Below are positions 8,509-16,589 of a stretch of DNA of 60,115 bases, in pieces (within the stretch, counting starts at the first letter, position 1; the number at the start of each line of letters is the position of its first letter). This DNA comes from Acidimicrobiia bacterium. Lineage in GTDB: Bacteria > Actinomycetota > Acidimicrobiia > IMCC26256 > PALSA-555. Both the position numbers and the translations under genes were made by a program. A model generated the notes under the pieces. That model was not told where the DNA came from and made no database searches. It worked only from the letters and a program-made list of their open reading frames with translations. The stretch covers positions 1 through 60,115 of the forward strand of contig DASZJD010000084.1 in NCBI GenBank assembly GCA_035948415.1, written 5' to 3'.

Positions 8509-9672
8509 CTACCCCCGCGGCAGCCCGAGGATGCGCTCGCTGACGATGTTCTTCTGCACCTCGGAGGTCCCGCCGGCGATCGACGCCGCGCCGCTCCAGA
8601 GCCACTGGCGCTGCCACTTGCCGCCGCCGGGCAGGTCGTGCGCGCCGCGCCAGAGGGGCGCGGCCTCGCCGCAGAGCTCGACGGCGTGGCTCGAGAGGTG
8701 CTGGGTCATGTCGCTCCACGCCAGCTTGACCCAGCTCGTCTCGGGTCCGGGCTCGGTGCCGCGGGCGAGCCGCGAGAGGGTTCGCCAGTTGTGCAGCCGG
8801 AGGACTCGCAGCTCGACGAACGACTGGGCGAGCCCGTCGGCGGCCTCGACGCGGTCGAGGACGCCCTGGTCGTGGGCCAGGCGGTAGAGCTCGTCGAGGT
8901 ACGCCTCGTGGACGACCTGCTCCTTGAAGGCGAAGACGGTGCCGCGCTCGTGGGACAGGGTCGTGCTGGCGACCATCCAGCCCTGGTGCAGGCCGCCGAC
9001 GAGCTGGTCGGCGGGCACGTACACCTCGTCCAGGAACACCTCGTTGAACTCGGCCTCGCCGGTGAGCTGGACGAGCGGGCGAACGTCCACGCCGGGGCTG
9101 TCGAGGTCGATGACCAGGTACGAGATCCCGCGGTGCGGGGGTCCGTCGGGGTCGGTACGGGCCAGGCAGATCCCCCACCGCGACCACTGGGCGTAGCTCG
9201 TCCACACCTTCTGGCCCGACACCAGCCAGCCGCCCTCGACGGCGGTGGCCCGGGTGGCGAGCGAGGCGAGGTCCGAGCCGGCGCCCGGCTCCGAGAACAG
9301 CTGGCACCACAGCTCGCTGGCGTCGAGGATCGCCGGCAGCCAGCGGTGCTTCTGCTCGTCCGTGCCGAAGGCCAGGAGCGTCGGGCCGACGTTGTTGACG
9401 CCCACCCGGTTCACCGGCTGGGGGGCCCGTGCGCGCGCGTACTCCATGTTGAGGATCGCCACCTGCACCGGCGACGCGCCCCGCCCCCCGTACTCGACGG
9501 GCCACTGGATCCCGACCCACCGGTCCCGAGCCAGCGTGGCCTGCCAGCGGCGACCCCACTCGACCTCCTCGTCGAGCGAGTCGAACGGCGCCGGCAGCTC
9601 GAGGTGCTCGGCCATCCAGGCCCGGACCTCAACGGCGAAGGCCTGCTCCTCGGCCGTGAAGGCCAGGTTCAC
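8509..9672 (-). CDS. Acyl-CoA dehydrogenase
   Basis: A 387-residue flavoenzyme making the alpha-beta double bond in an acyl-CoA. The N-terminal helical domain begins NLAFTAEEQAFAVEVRAWM. The middle domain has CQLFSEPGAGSDLASL, the FAD/substrate loop of the family. The C-terminal domain ends GGTSEVQKNIVSERILGLPRG, the usual FAD-contacting tail. The sequence style resembles actinobacterial steroid and branched-acid dehydrogenases rather than short-chain ones. The GTG start at 9672 overlaps the stop of the acyl-CoA synthetase as GTGA, so the two enzymes are coupled and probably act in sequence. Expression should follow the operator at 11425-11442. Confidence 0.92.
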   Translation of the reverse strand: MNLAFTAEEQAFAVEVRAWMAEHLELPAPFDSLDEEVEWGRRWQATLARDRWVGIQWPVEYGGRGASPVQVAILNMEYARARAPQPVNRVGVNNVGPTLLAFGTDEQKHRWLPAILDASELWCQLFSEPGAGSDLASLATRATAVEGGWLVSGQKVWTSYAQWSRWGICLARTDPDGPPHRGISYLVIDLDSPGVDVRPLVQLTGEAEFNEVFLDEVYVPADQLVGGLHQGWMVASTTLSHERGTVFAFKEQVVHEAYLDELYRLAHDQGVLDRVEAADGLAQSFVELRVLRLHNWRTLSRLARGTEPGPETSWVKLAWSDMTQHLSSHAVELCGEAAPLWRGAHDLPGGGKWQRQWLWSGAASIAGGTSEVQKNIVSERILGLPRG

Positions 9673-11372
9673 AGGTCCCAGAAGCGGGCCCGGCCGTGCT
9701 GGACGAAGGACCGGTGGAGCTCCTGTTCGTCGGCGGCGGTGAAGGCGCGATAGGTCGCGTCGTGGCGGCCGCGAACGAAGACGGGGTCGTCCCCGACGCG
9801 GTCGTGGCGCCACTTCTGGTGCACGAGGGCGCGCTTCACGATCTTGTTCGTGCCCGTCGTGGGCGGGTCCCGCAGCACCCGCACGTACCGCGGCCGCCAC
9901 TTCGGCCCGACCGCGCCCTGGGCGTCGAGCCACGCCGCGAAGGCGTCGGGGTCGAAGGCGGCGCCCGGCGCGACGACGAGCCCAGTCATGACCTGGTCGC
10001 CGGCCTGGTCGTCGGGCACCCCGTAGACGGCCGCGAGCACCACCGACGGGTAGCGCGCGATCGCCGACTCGACGGGCTGGGCCGGGAAGTTCTCGCCGTC
10101 GACGCGGAGCCAGTCGGCGTTGCGCCCCGCGAAGTAGAGGTAGCGGTCCTCGTCGAGGTAGCCGAGGTCACCGGTCCAGTACCAGCCGAACCGGAGCGTG
10201 CGCTCGTTGGCGTCCGCGTTGTTGTAGTAGCCCTCGAAGGGCCCGGCGCCGGCGGTGTTGACGATCTCGCCCACGCACGCGTCGGCGTTCAGCAGCGTCC
10301 CGTCGGGGCCGAACCGGGCAACCGCCAGCTCGCGGCCGTCGTCGTCGACGACCTTGACGTGCTCGGCGACCTGCCCGAGGGCGCCCGCCCGCGCTTCGAC
10401 CTCCCGGTTCACCGCGACCCCGCCCTCGGTCGCCCCGTAGGCGTCGATGACGTCGACGCCGAAGCGCCGGGCGAACGTGTCGACGATCTCCGGCGCCCCC
10501 TCGTTCCCGAACGCGACCCGCAGGGGATTGTCGGCGTCGTCGGGCCGCTCGGGTGTGGCCAGGAGGTAGGCGAGGGGCTTCCCGGTGTAGTTGAAGTACG
10601 TGGCGCCGTATCGGCGCACGTCGGCGAGCCACCGGGAGGCGCTGAAGCGCCGGGCCAGGCCGACGGACGCGCCGCACACGATCGATGGGGCCCAGCCGAC
10701 CATCAGCGCGTTGGAGTGGAACAGCGGCATGCAGACGTAGCCGACGTCCTCGGCGCTGAGGTCCATGATGATCGTCATGCGCGTGCCGGTCACGAGGAAG
10801 CGCCGCTGCGTGCAGATCACCGCCTTCGGGGCGTCGGAGGTGCCCGAGGTGAAGATGAGCGCCCACCGGGTGTCGGGATCGGGCTCGAGACCCGGGTCCT
10901 CGTCGGGGGCGTCGGGGAGGGCCGCCGCGAGGTCCTCACCGAGCCGGGCGGGTGGGTCGTCGTCGTCGGCGAACCGGCGGCTCGTCAGCACCGCCGGCAG
11001 CCGGTCGGCGATCGGCTCGAGCAGCGTGACGTGACGGGGCTCGGTGATCACGAGCCCGCAGTGCGTGTGGGTGAGGTCGCGCAGCAGGTGCTCGCCGCGG
11101 CGGGTGTGGTTGAGGCCGACGACCGTGGCCCCGATGAGGGCGGCGGCGCCGAGGGTGAAGAGGTAGTCGGGCGTGTTGTCGAGGAGGACGCCGACGTGCG
11201 CGGGCGACCCGGGGTCGAGCCGGCCGCGCAGCAGCTCGGCGAAGCGCCGGGACTCGTCGAGGACCTCGGCGTGGCTCCAGACCTGGTCCCCGAACTTCAC
11301 CGCCGGCCGGTGCGCCCGGTCGGGGTCGGCGGCGTTCCCACGCAGCAGCGCGGCCGCGTTTGCCGCGGGCAT
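9669..11372 (-). CDS. AMP-forming acyl-CoA synthetase
   Basis: A 567-residue adenylate-forming enzyme activating a carboxylic acid to its CoA ester. The phosphate-binding loop is IFTSGTSDAPKAV, the acid-side motif is YGATEGG, the hinge region is WTGDLGYLDEDRYLYFAGR, and the catalytic lysine lies in TGTNKIVKRAL near the C-terminus. It resembles FadD17-like or steroid/fatty acid CoA ligases. ATG at 11372 is the first start with family-like sequence; the frame beyond it is Arg/Pro-rich shadow of the DinB gene. It is the first gene of a synthetase-dehydrogenase-VOC operon. The shared palindrome CTGAC-N6-GTCAG lies 54-70 bases before its start. Confidence 0.92.
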   Translation of the reverse strand: MPAANAAALLRGNAADPDRAHRPAVKFGDQVWSHAEVLDESRRFAELLRGRLDPGSPAHVGVLLDNTPDYLFTLGAAALIGATVVGLNHTRRGEHLLRDLTHTHCGLVITEPRHVTLLEPIADRLPAVLTSRRFADDDDPPARLGEDLAAALPDAPDEDPGLEPDPDTRWALIFTSGTSDAPKAVICTQRRFLVTGTRMTIIMDLSAEDVGYVCMPLFHSNALMVGWAPSIVCGASVGLARRFSASRWLADVRRYGATYFNYTGKPLAYLLATPERPDDADNPLRVAFGNEGAPEIVDTFARRFGVDVIDAYGATEGGVAVNREVEARAGALGQVAEHVKVVDDDGRELAVARFGPDGTLLNADACVGEIVNTAGAGPFEGYYNNADANERTLRFGWYWTGDLGYLDEDRYLYFAGRNADWLRVDGENFPAQPVESAIARYPSVVLAAVYGVPDDQAGDQVMTGLVVAPGAAFDPDAFAAWLDAQGAVGPKWRPRYVRVLRDPPTTGTNKIVKRALVHQKWRHDRVGDDPVFVRGRHDATYRAFTAADEQELHRSFVQHGRARFWDL

Positions 11373-11424
11373 AGGCGCCTCGCCCGGCGCTGGCACCCGG
11401 CGGCCGCGCAACGAGCCCCCGGGC

Positions 11425-11442
11425 GCTGACACGTCGGTCAGG
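11425..11442 (-). promoter_or_regulatory. Putative TetR operator, site A
   Basis: Read on the minus strand this is CCTGACcgacgtGTCAGC: two inverted CTGAC arms separated by six bases. It lies 54-70 bases before the acyl-CoA synthetase start in the only intergenic space of the operon. The same arms and spacing occur at 20375, 21103 and 27596, all in promoter regions. The shared binding protein is inferred to be the TetR regulator at 20415, because that gene carries one of the sites in its own promoter. Confidence 0.65.
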
Positions 11443-11494
11443 TTACCGGCCGGCCCTGGCGGCGTCGGCGGCCCGCGCCGTCCGAGCGCCGGCG

Positions 11495-12067
11495 CTACGC
11501 GGTCCGGCCGTCGCGGCGCGCCGCCCGCAGGGCCCGCCCGATGTCGAGCAGGTGATGCTGGCCCTCGTGCACGACGTTGCGAGCCATCCAGTCGACGCTC
11601 ATGTCGAGGTCCTCGCGCACGCCGATCCGCGACCAGCCGTCGGCGGGGACCGCCTCGAGCTCGGCGGCGAGCGCGGCGGCGCGGGCGGCGAGCTCGTCCC
11701 CGACGACGCTGGGGTCCTGGCGGTTGTACGCCTGGTCGACCGCCCGCTGGTCCCGGTTCATCCTCGGAAACGACGGCCGGTCCTCGGCCAGCGTGACGCG
11801 GATGCGGGCTTCGTAGAGCGCGAACGAGTCGCGCACGTGGCACGCGTACTCGAGGGCGGACCAGCGCCCCGGGGCCGGCCTCGACCGGAGCAGCCGCTCC
11901 AGGTCCTCGCCGGGCAGGGAGCGCTCCATCGGGACGCGGTACCGCGGTGGGAGGGCTCGAACCGTCGCCGCGCTGGCGGCCGGGGCGCAGTCGTCGTAGG
12001 CGAACCCGCACTCGGGACAGACGAAGCCCGGCTCGGGCCGGGTCCACGGGCCGTCGGCGATGCTCAT
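11495..12067 (-). CDS. DinB-like domain protein with N-terminal zinc-ribbon-like CxxC
   Basis: A 190-residue protein with a short N-terminal FVCPECGFAYDDC segment that could bind zinc, followed by a four-helix DinB/YfiT-type bundle. The three metal-binding histidines of such bundles are suggested by ACHVRDS near residue 76 and HEGQHHLLD near residue 165. Related domains include mycothiol- or bacillithiol-dependent transferases and damage-inducible proteins, so a thiol-transfer role is possible but unproven. It starts at 12067, divergent from the gene at 12133, and its stop is about 120 bases upstream of the acyl-CoA synthetase gene on the same strand. Confidence 0.8.
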   Translation of the reverse strand: MSIADGPWTRPEPGFVCPECGFAYDDCAPAASAATVRALPPRYRVPMERSLPGEDLERLLRSRPAPGRWSALEYACHVRDSFALYEARIRVTLAEDRPSFPRMNRDQRAVDQAYNRQDPSVVGDELAARAAALAAELEAVPADGWSRIGVREDLDMSVDWMARNVVHEGQHHLLDIGRALRAARRDGRTA

Positions 12068-12118
12068 CGTGCTCGGCGCAGCGTACGCGCGCCCCGGCCG
12101 GGGTCACGAACACGTTCC

Positions 12119-12124
12119 TAGACT
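12119..12124 (+). promoter_or_regulatory. Extended -10 like box for a leaderless transcript
   Basis: TAGACT ends 8 bases before the ATG of the gene at 12133. With no ribosome site present, transcription would begin at or next to the start codon. This is inferred from position and from similar boxes before other genes in the window. Confidence 0.4.
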
Positions 12125-12132
12125 CGCCCGCG

Positions 12133-12768
12133 ATGGAGGACCGTCGCACCGCCGGGCTGTACCTCGAGATGGTCGACGGGCCCGCAGGGGCGTACGTCGA
12201 CGCGCGCGTCCCCGCCGTCCTCGAGGTTCCCGGCGTCCAGCGGGCGACGTGGTGGCAGAACGCCCGGCCCGGCCGCGACGACCTGCCCCGCGTGCTGCCC
12301 GAGTTCGGGCTCCTCGGCGCGTACGAGGTCGAGGACGGGTTCTCGCCACCCGCCTGCCCGGCCGGCGTCGCCGGTCATCACTTCCGGCGCACGCCGCGAC
12401 CGGGTCAGGGGCGGCTCACCGGAGGGCCGACGGTCGGCCTGTCCCTCGTGCTCATCAGCCCGCGCGACCCGACGCGAGCCCAAGAGCTGCGCGACTGGGC
12501 CGACTTCGTGCACATTCGCCACATCGCGGAGGCGGCGGTGCCCGGCTACACCATGATCACGCCGTACGAGCACGTGGACGGCGGCGACCCGCGGTTCCTG
12601 CACTTCTACGAGATGGACACCGAGGATCCCGAGGCGTCCTTCCAGGCCATGACGCCGCTCGTGCGCGAGCGCCTCGACGGCCCGGCGTTCGGGGCCTGGG
12701 CGGGACACGAGACCCTGCGGATCATGTACGTCAACAGCTTCCGGCGCGTCGGTGCGCGTGCCGCGTGA
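12133..12768 (+). CDS. Conserved hypothetical protein, possible EthD-like alpha-beta barrel
   Basis: A 211-residue protein starting MEDRRTAGLYLEMVDGP. The stretch LVLISPRDPTRAQELRDWADFVHIRHIAEAAVPGY (about residues 115-148) resembles the dimeric ferredoxin-like barrel of EthD-type and stress-response proteins: a beta strand, a W-x-x-x-H helix, then a variable-phase loop. FLHFYEMDTEDPEASF fits the second half of such a barrel, and the N-terminal half looks like a more diverged copy. No catalytic residues can be assigned. The gene has a leaderless-type promoter, and its stop overlaps the GTG of the nitroreductase, implying co-expression and perhaps a shared substrate. Confidence 0.7.
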   Translation: MEDRRTAGLYLEMVDGPAGAYVDARVPAVLEVPGVQRATWWQNARPGRDDLPRVLPEFGLLGAYEVEDGFSPPACPAGVAGHHFRRTPRPGQGRLTGGPTVGLSLVLISPRDPTRAQELRDWADFVHIRHIAEAAVPGYTMITPYEHVDGGDPRFLHFYEMDTEDPEASFQAMTPLVRERLDGPAFGAWAGHETLRIMYVNSFRRVGARAA

Positions 12769-13364
12769 CCGACTTCTTCGACGTCGTCCGCTCGCAGCGC
12801 GCCTGCCGCGCCTTCGCGCCAGCGCCGGTCGACGACGCCACGCTGGCTCGAATCCTCGACGCGGCCACCTACGCGCCCAGCGCCGAGAACCGCCAGCCGT
12901 GGGTCTTCGTCGTCGTGCGCGACGCGGCGCTGCGGGGGCACGTGCACGACCTGACCCAGCGGGCCTGGGAGGACGGCGGCCGGGACTTCGCCACCCGCCG
13001 GCTGACGTCGGGGCTCCTCGCCGACGTCGAGCACGGGATCGCGGGGGGCGGCTACCGGGCGGCCCCGGTGCTCGTCGTGGTCGCCGCCGACACCGATCGG
13101 TGCCACCCGGCCACCGTCCCGGCCTCGATCTTCCCCGCGGTCCAGAACCTGTGCCTGGCCGCGCAGGCGCTCGGGCTGGGGTCGGCGCTGACCACCCTCA
13201 CCACCACCTTCGCGGTCGAGCTCGGCGCCCTCCTCGAGCTCCCGGCCCCCGTGGTGGCCCAAGCCGTCGTCCCGGTCGGCCACCCCGCCCGACGCCTCGG
13301 GCCGCCACGACGCGAGCCGTTCGCGGCGCACGCGTTCCGAGACCGCTTCGGCGTGCCGTGGTGA
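12765..13364 (+). CDS. Nitroreductase-family FMN oxidoreductase
   Basis: A 199-residue flavin reductase. The start TDFFDVVRSQRACRAF gives the RxxRxF FMN-phosphate contact. APSAENRQPWVFVVV is the classic nitroreductase substrate/FMN loop. The C-terminal part has LCLAAQALGLGSALTT and VVPVGHPA, the GLGS and P-x-G FMN-contact segments. The GTG start overlaps the preceding stop (GTGA). Proteins of this family reduce nitro groups, quinones or enoyl groups, or dehydrogenate substrates; the actual substrate is not evident. Confidence 0.88.
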   Translation: MTDFFDVVRSQRACRAFAPAPVDDATLARILDAATYAPSAENRQPWVFVVVRDAALRGHVHDLTQRAWEDGGRDFATRRLTSGLLADVEHGIAGGGYRAAPVLVVVAADTDRCHPATVPASIFPAVQNLCLAAQALGLGSALTTLTTTFAVELGALLELPAPVVAQAVVPVGHPARRLGPPRREPFAAHAFRDRFGVPW

Positions 13365-13386
13365 GCACGCCGCCGGGCGGTCGGGG

Positions 13387-13827
13387 TTGAAGGTGGCCGT
13401 CGACGGGATCCTGCACCTGTCGCTCCCGGTCCGCGACCTCGCCGAGGCGCGTGCCTTCTACGTCGACGTGCTCGGCTGCCGGCCCGGCCGACGCCGCGAG
13501 CGCTGGGCCGACGTGTGGTTCTTCGGGATGCAGCTCACGCTCCAGGACCAGCCGGACGCGGTCGTGCCCGAGTCGGAGCGCGGCGCTCGCCACTTCGGGG
13601 TGACGCTGCGCCGCGACCAGCTCGACGCCCTCGTGCGGCGCCTGCGCGCCCACCCCGTGCGATGGGTGCGCGAGCCGACGACCGACTACGCCGGCACGTC
13701 GCAGGAGCAGACGAAGGCGATGATCCTCGACCCGAGCGGCAACGCGATCGAGCTGAAGGCGTACGTCGACGCGCCGGCCGCGCTCGAGACGCCGGCGGCG
13801 GCGTGGCGCCCCGGTCGGAGCCCGTGA
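13387..13827 (+). CDS. VOC-family protein
   Basis: A 146-residue glyoxalase-fold protein: ILHLSLPVRDLAEARAFYVDVLGC at the start, GARHFGVTLRRDQLDALVRRL in the middle and AMILDPSGNAIELKAY at the end, with His, His and Glu in the metal positions. TTG at 13387 is the most upstream plausible start; GTG at 13393 would give a protein two residues shorter. It follows the nitroreductase by 22 bases and is probably co-transcribed. It differs in sequence from the VOC genes at 8122, 13942 and 53807. Substrate unknown. Confidence 0.82.
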   Translation: MKVAVDGILHLSLPVRDLAEARAFYVDVLGCRPGRRRERWADVWFFGMQLTLQDQPDAVVPESERGARHFGVTLRRDQLDALVRRLRAHPVRWVREPTTDYAGTSQEQTKAMILDPSGNAIELKAYVDAPAALETPAAAWRPGRSP

Positions 13828-13941
13828 CCCCTACCGGAGCGTCAGCCGGCGGCACGACCGATGAGTCTCGGCCCGACCGGTCGTCGAATCCCAGCACGAG
13901 CACGAGGCGCCGGCCCCCCGGCGCGGAAGGAGCCACCCACC

Positions 13942-14313
13942 ATGGGCCAGCCCGTCGTCCACTTCGAGGTCATCGGGACCGACGCCGAGAAGCTGCGGTC
14001 GTTCTACGCCGACCTCTTTGACTGGAAGATCAACGCCGACAACCCGATGAACTACGGGCTCGTCGACCGCGAGAGCAACGTCAACGCCGACGGCGTCGGG
14101 ATCGGCGGCGGCATCGGGGCCGGACCCGAGGGGTATGCGGGGCACACCACCTTCTACGTCGAGGTGCCCGACGTCGAGGCCGCGCTGAAGCGGGCCGAGA
14201 GCCTCGGCGGCACTCGGATGATGGGCCCGGAGACCGTCATGGACCAGCTCGTGATCGGCCAGTTCGGCGACCCCGAGGGCCACGTCGTCGGGGTCGTCCA
14301 CTACCTGTCGTAG
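13942..14313 (+). CDS. VOC-family protein (PhnB/YdcE-like type)
   Basis: A 123-residue protein starting MGQPVVHFEVIGTDAEKLRSFYADLFDWKI, typical of small VOC proteins where FEV replaces the usual metal-binding H. The middle has HTTFYVEVPDVEAALKRAESLGG, and the end VIGQFGDPEGHVVGVV lacks the Glu metal ligand (G-H in its place), so it may not bind metal in the usual way. ATG at 13942 follows an excellent GGAAGGAG ribosome site. A 114-base gap separates it from the preceding VOC gene, so it may have its own promoter. Confidence 0.87.
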   Translation: MGQPVVHFEVIGTDAEKLRSFYADLFDWKINADNPMNYGLVDRESNVNADGVGIGGGIGAGPEGYAGHTTFYVEVPDVEAALKRAESLGGTRMMGPETVMDQLVIGQFGDPEGHVVGVVHYLS

Positions 14314-14377
14314 CGCGGCGCGGCCCCCCGAGCCGCCCGCCGCCGGCCGCCTCGCGAGCCGAGTCCGGCGGCCGGGC

Positions 14378-15439
14378 TCAGACCGCGACCGTCGCGCCGC
14401 TCGCCGCCGCCGACGCCCGGATGGCGTCGAGGACCCGCATCTCGGCGACCCCGTCGACGAAGCTCGGCAGCGGCACCGCGGCTGACGGCGCGCGTCCCTC
14501 GACGCCGGCCCGCAGCGCCTCGCAGAGGCGGGTGAAGGGGCCGAGCTCGAGGTGGGTGAAGCGGTGCCGGGGGTCCGCGCTCGCAGGCGGCGGCTCGGGG
14601 AGCGCGAGGTCGGGCGGGATCTCGAGGCGCCGGCTCCCCGCCGCGTCGGCGATCCAGGCCTCGGATCCGTCGACCCAGGCGCTGCCCCGGGTGCCGGCGA
14701 CCCGCGTCAGCCCGCTGACGGGGCCCCACGCCGCGGCGGTCTGCTGGAGCACTCCGTCGACACCGGCGCGGAGCCGGAAGCGCACCGTGAAGGTGTCCTC
14801 GGCCACCCCCCGCCGGTCGGACACGGTCGGCAGGCGGGCGCTGACCTCGGCGAACTCGCCGAGCCACGCCCGCACCTGGTCCACGACGTGCGAGCCGGAC
14901 GCGCCGAGCCAGCCGCCACCGGCGGTGGCGTCGAACCACCACCACGGTGTGGGCGCGTCCGGCGCGGCGACGAGGGGCACGAACTGGACCAAGGAGGCCA
15001 GCCGCACCTGGCCGAGGCGACCCTCGGCGATGGCGCGCCCGACCACGGCCCGCTCGGGGGCGAACCGGAACTCGTGCCCGACGAGGTGCGTCACGCCCGC
15101 GCGCTCGGCCGCTCGCAGCATCGCCGCGGCCTCCGCCTCATCGAGCGCGAACGGCTTCTCGCAGAGCACGTGCTTGCCCGACTCAGCGGCGGCGATGGCG
15201 ATCGGCGCGTGGGCGTTCGGCGGCGTCGCGATCGTCACCGCGACGACGTCCGAGCGGGCCAGCGCCGCGTCGACGTCGGTCAGCGCGTGCGGCACGTCGA
15301 CCCGGTCGGCCCGGCGGCGGGTTCGCTCGGCGTCGCGGCCGACCAGCGCGACGATCTCGAACCCGGCGGCCCGGAGGGCGGGGACGTGGACCCGGGTTCC
15401 GAACCCGGTCCCGACGACGGCGGCGCCCGGTCGGCTCAC
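14378..15439 (-). CDS. Gfo/Idh/MocA-family NAD(P)-dependent oxidoreductase
   Basis: A 353-residue sugar- or polyol-type dehydrogenase. The Rossmann fold begins AAVVGTGFGTRVHVPALRAAG, the family signature LCEKPFALDEAEA carries the catalytic-region Lys, and ASGSHVVDQVRAWLG holds the substrate-side HxxD motif. It is the last gene of the selenoprotein operon, 36 bases behind the UGSC-partner gene. The reaction would be oxidation or reduction of a hydroxyl or imine on a small polar metabolite; how this connects with the selenoprotein is unknown. Confidence 0.88.
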   Translation of the reverse strand: MSRPGAAVVGTGFGTRVHVPALRAAGFEIVALVGRDAERTRRRADRVDVPHALTDVDAALARSDVVAVTIATPPNAHAPIAIAAAESGKHVLCEKPFALDEAEAAAMLRAAERAGVTHLVGHEFRFAPERAVVGRAIAEGRLGQVRLASLVQFVPLVAAPDAPTPWWWFDATAGGGWLGASGSHVVDQVRAWLGEFAEVSARLPTVSDRRGVAEDTFTVRFRLRAGVDGVLQQTAAAWGPVSGLTRVAGTRGSAWVDGSEAWIADAAGSRRLEIPPDLALPEPPPASADPRHRFTHLELGPFTRLCEALRAGVEGRAPSAAVPLPSFVDGVAEMRVLDAIRASAAASGATVAV

Positions 15440-15475
15440 CCGACGGCGGGACGAGCCGTCGCCCCAGTGTCCACG

Positions 15476-16579
15476 TCAGAACGGTCGGGTCACCGCGCGC
15501 GTCGGCCCGAAGCTGTGGAGGGCGAGCGCGTGCAGGTTCCCGAGGCCGCCGCAGACCATCACGAGCATGTGGGTCGGGTCCTCCACGAGGTGCACCATCC
15601 CCTCTCGGTCGACCCGACCGTGCTCGTGCGCCTGCTGCTGGTGCGGCGCCGGCCACCAGGTCACCGGCAGGGCCGCGTGGGTCCAGAGCCGCTCCTGTAC
15701 GTCCTCGATCGCCGGGTAGGCGGCGGCGATGAGGTCGGCCCACGGCGGCGCCAGGCAGACCATGATCTCGGCCCCGTGGTACCCCGAGATGAACGCGTTG
15801 GTGCCGGGGAAGGCGAGCGACTTGCCCACGATCTCGAGCAGGTCGACGCCGTTGTCGGCGACGATGTCGGCCACGTCGATCGTGCCGGTGCAGCCGTGCA
15901 CGGTGACCGCGTCGCCGGGCACGCCGCGGCGCGCCGCCAGGGGCGCCCACGGCGATCGCTCCTCCCACTCTCCGACGACGATGCCGGCGACGCGCCCGGG
16001 CGAGCCGAACACGCTCTTCGAGGAGACGCCGACGACCTGACCGCCGATGTTGCGCATGACGAGGCGGGTGGCGCGCCCGATCGCGGGGCCAGGCCCGGCC
16101 TGGCCGCCGAAGCAGCCGGCGTCGTACGGGACGCCGAGGCGGTCCCGGCTCGGCCCGTTCACGAACAGGCCGGGGACCACGCACGACGTCGTGGTGTTGA
16201 GCGCGAAGAGGTTCAGGATCGGGTCGGCCATGGCCTCGATCGACGCGCAGAGCAGCGGCATGGCGTCGGCCGGCATCCCGGCCATCACCGCGTTGATCGC
16301 CACCTTCTCGACCGTCGCCCGCCCGTTGCGGGGCGGCAGGTCGCAGAGGCACTCGTCGGGGAAGCGGCCCGAGCTGGCGACGTGCCCGCGGACCCGCGCC
16401 TCGGTGGGCGGGATGAGGGGGAGGCCGTCGCCCCAGCCGGCGTCGGTGGCCAGCTTCGTGAAGGCGGCCGGGTCGTCGTCCACCTCGAGGCGGGCGCTCG
16501 CCAGCCACTCGATCGTGCAGCCCTCGGGGCCGCAGTCGACGCGCGACGCGATGCGGCTCCCGGTCACCGGTCGCGCCAC
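15476..16579 (-). CDS. Conserved protein of unknown function paired with UGSC selenoprotein
   Basis: A 367-residue soluble protein with no recognised enzyme domain. Conserved-looking blocks are GWGDGLPLIPPTEARV (residues 48-63), LPPRNGRATVEKVAINAVMAG, PGPAIGRATRLVMRNIGG and GEWEERSPWAPLAARRGV. From general knowledge this WxDGLPxxPPT...ATVEKVAINAVMAG pattern belongs to a widespread family of uncharacterised proteins that also appears beside or fused to UGSC-type proteins; this should be verified. GTG at 16579 lies 10 bases after the selenoprotein stop, so the pair is an operon. Several Cys (residues 16, 21, 78, 80) could take part in redox chemistry with the selenocysteine, but that is speculation. 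Confidence 0.75.
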   Translation of the reverse strand: MARPVTGSRIASRVDCGPEGCTIEWLASARLEVDDDPAAFTKLATDAGWGDGLPLIPPTEARVRGHVASSGRFPDECLCDLPPRNGRATVEKVAINAVMAGMPADAMPLLCASIEAMADPILNLFALNTTTSCVVPGLFVNGPSRDRLGVPYDAGCFGGQAGPGPAIGRATRLVMRNIGGQVVGVSSKSVFGSPGRVAGIVVGEWEERSPWAPLAARRGVPGDAVTVHGCTGTIDVADIVADNGVDLLEIVGKSLAFPGTNAFISGYHGAEIMVCLAPPWADLIAAAYPAIEDVQERLWTHAALPVTWWPAPHQQQAHEHGRVDREGMVHLVEDPTHMLVMVCGGLGNLHALALHSFGPTRAVTRPF

Positions 16580-16589
16580 CCGCCCACGC

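Noticed and set aside
9669-12149. A longer acyl-CoA synthetase beginning near 12149
   Set aside because: The sequence before the ATG at 11372 is Arg/Pro-rich, overlaps the DinB-like gene in another frame and includes operator site A.
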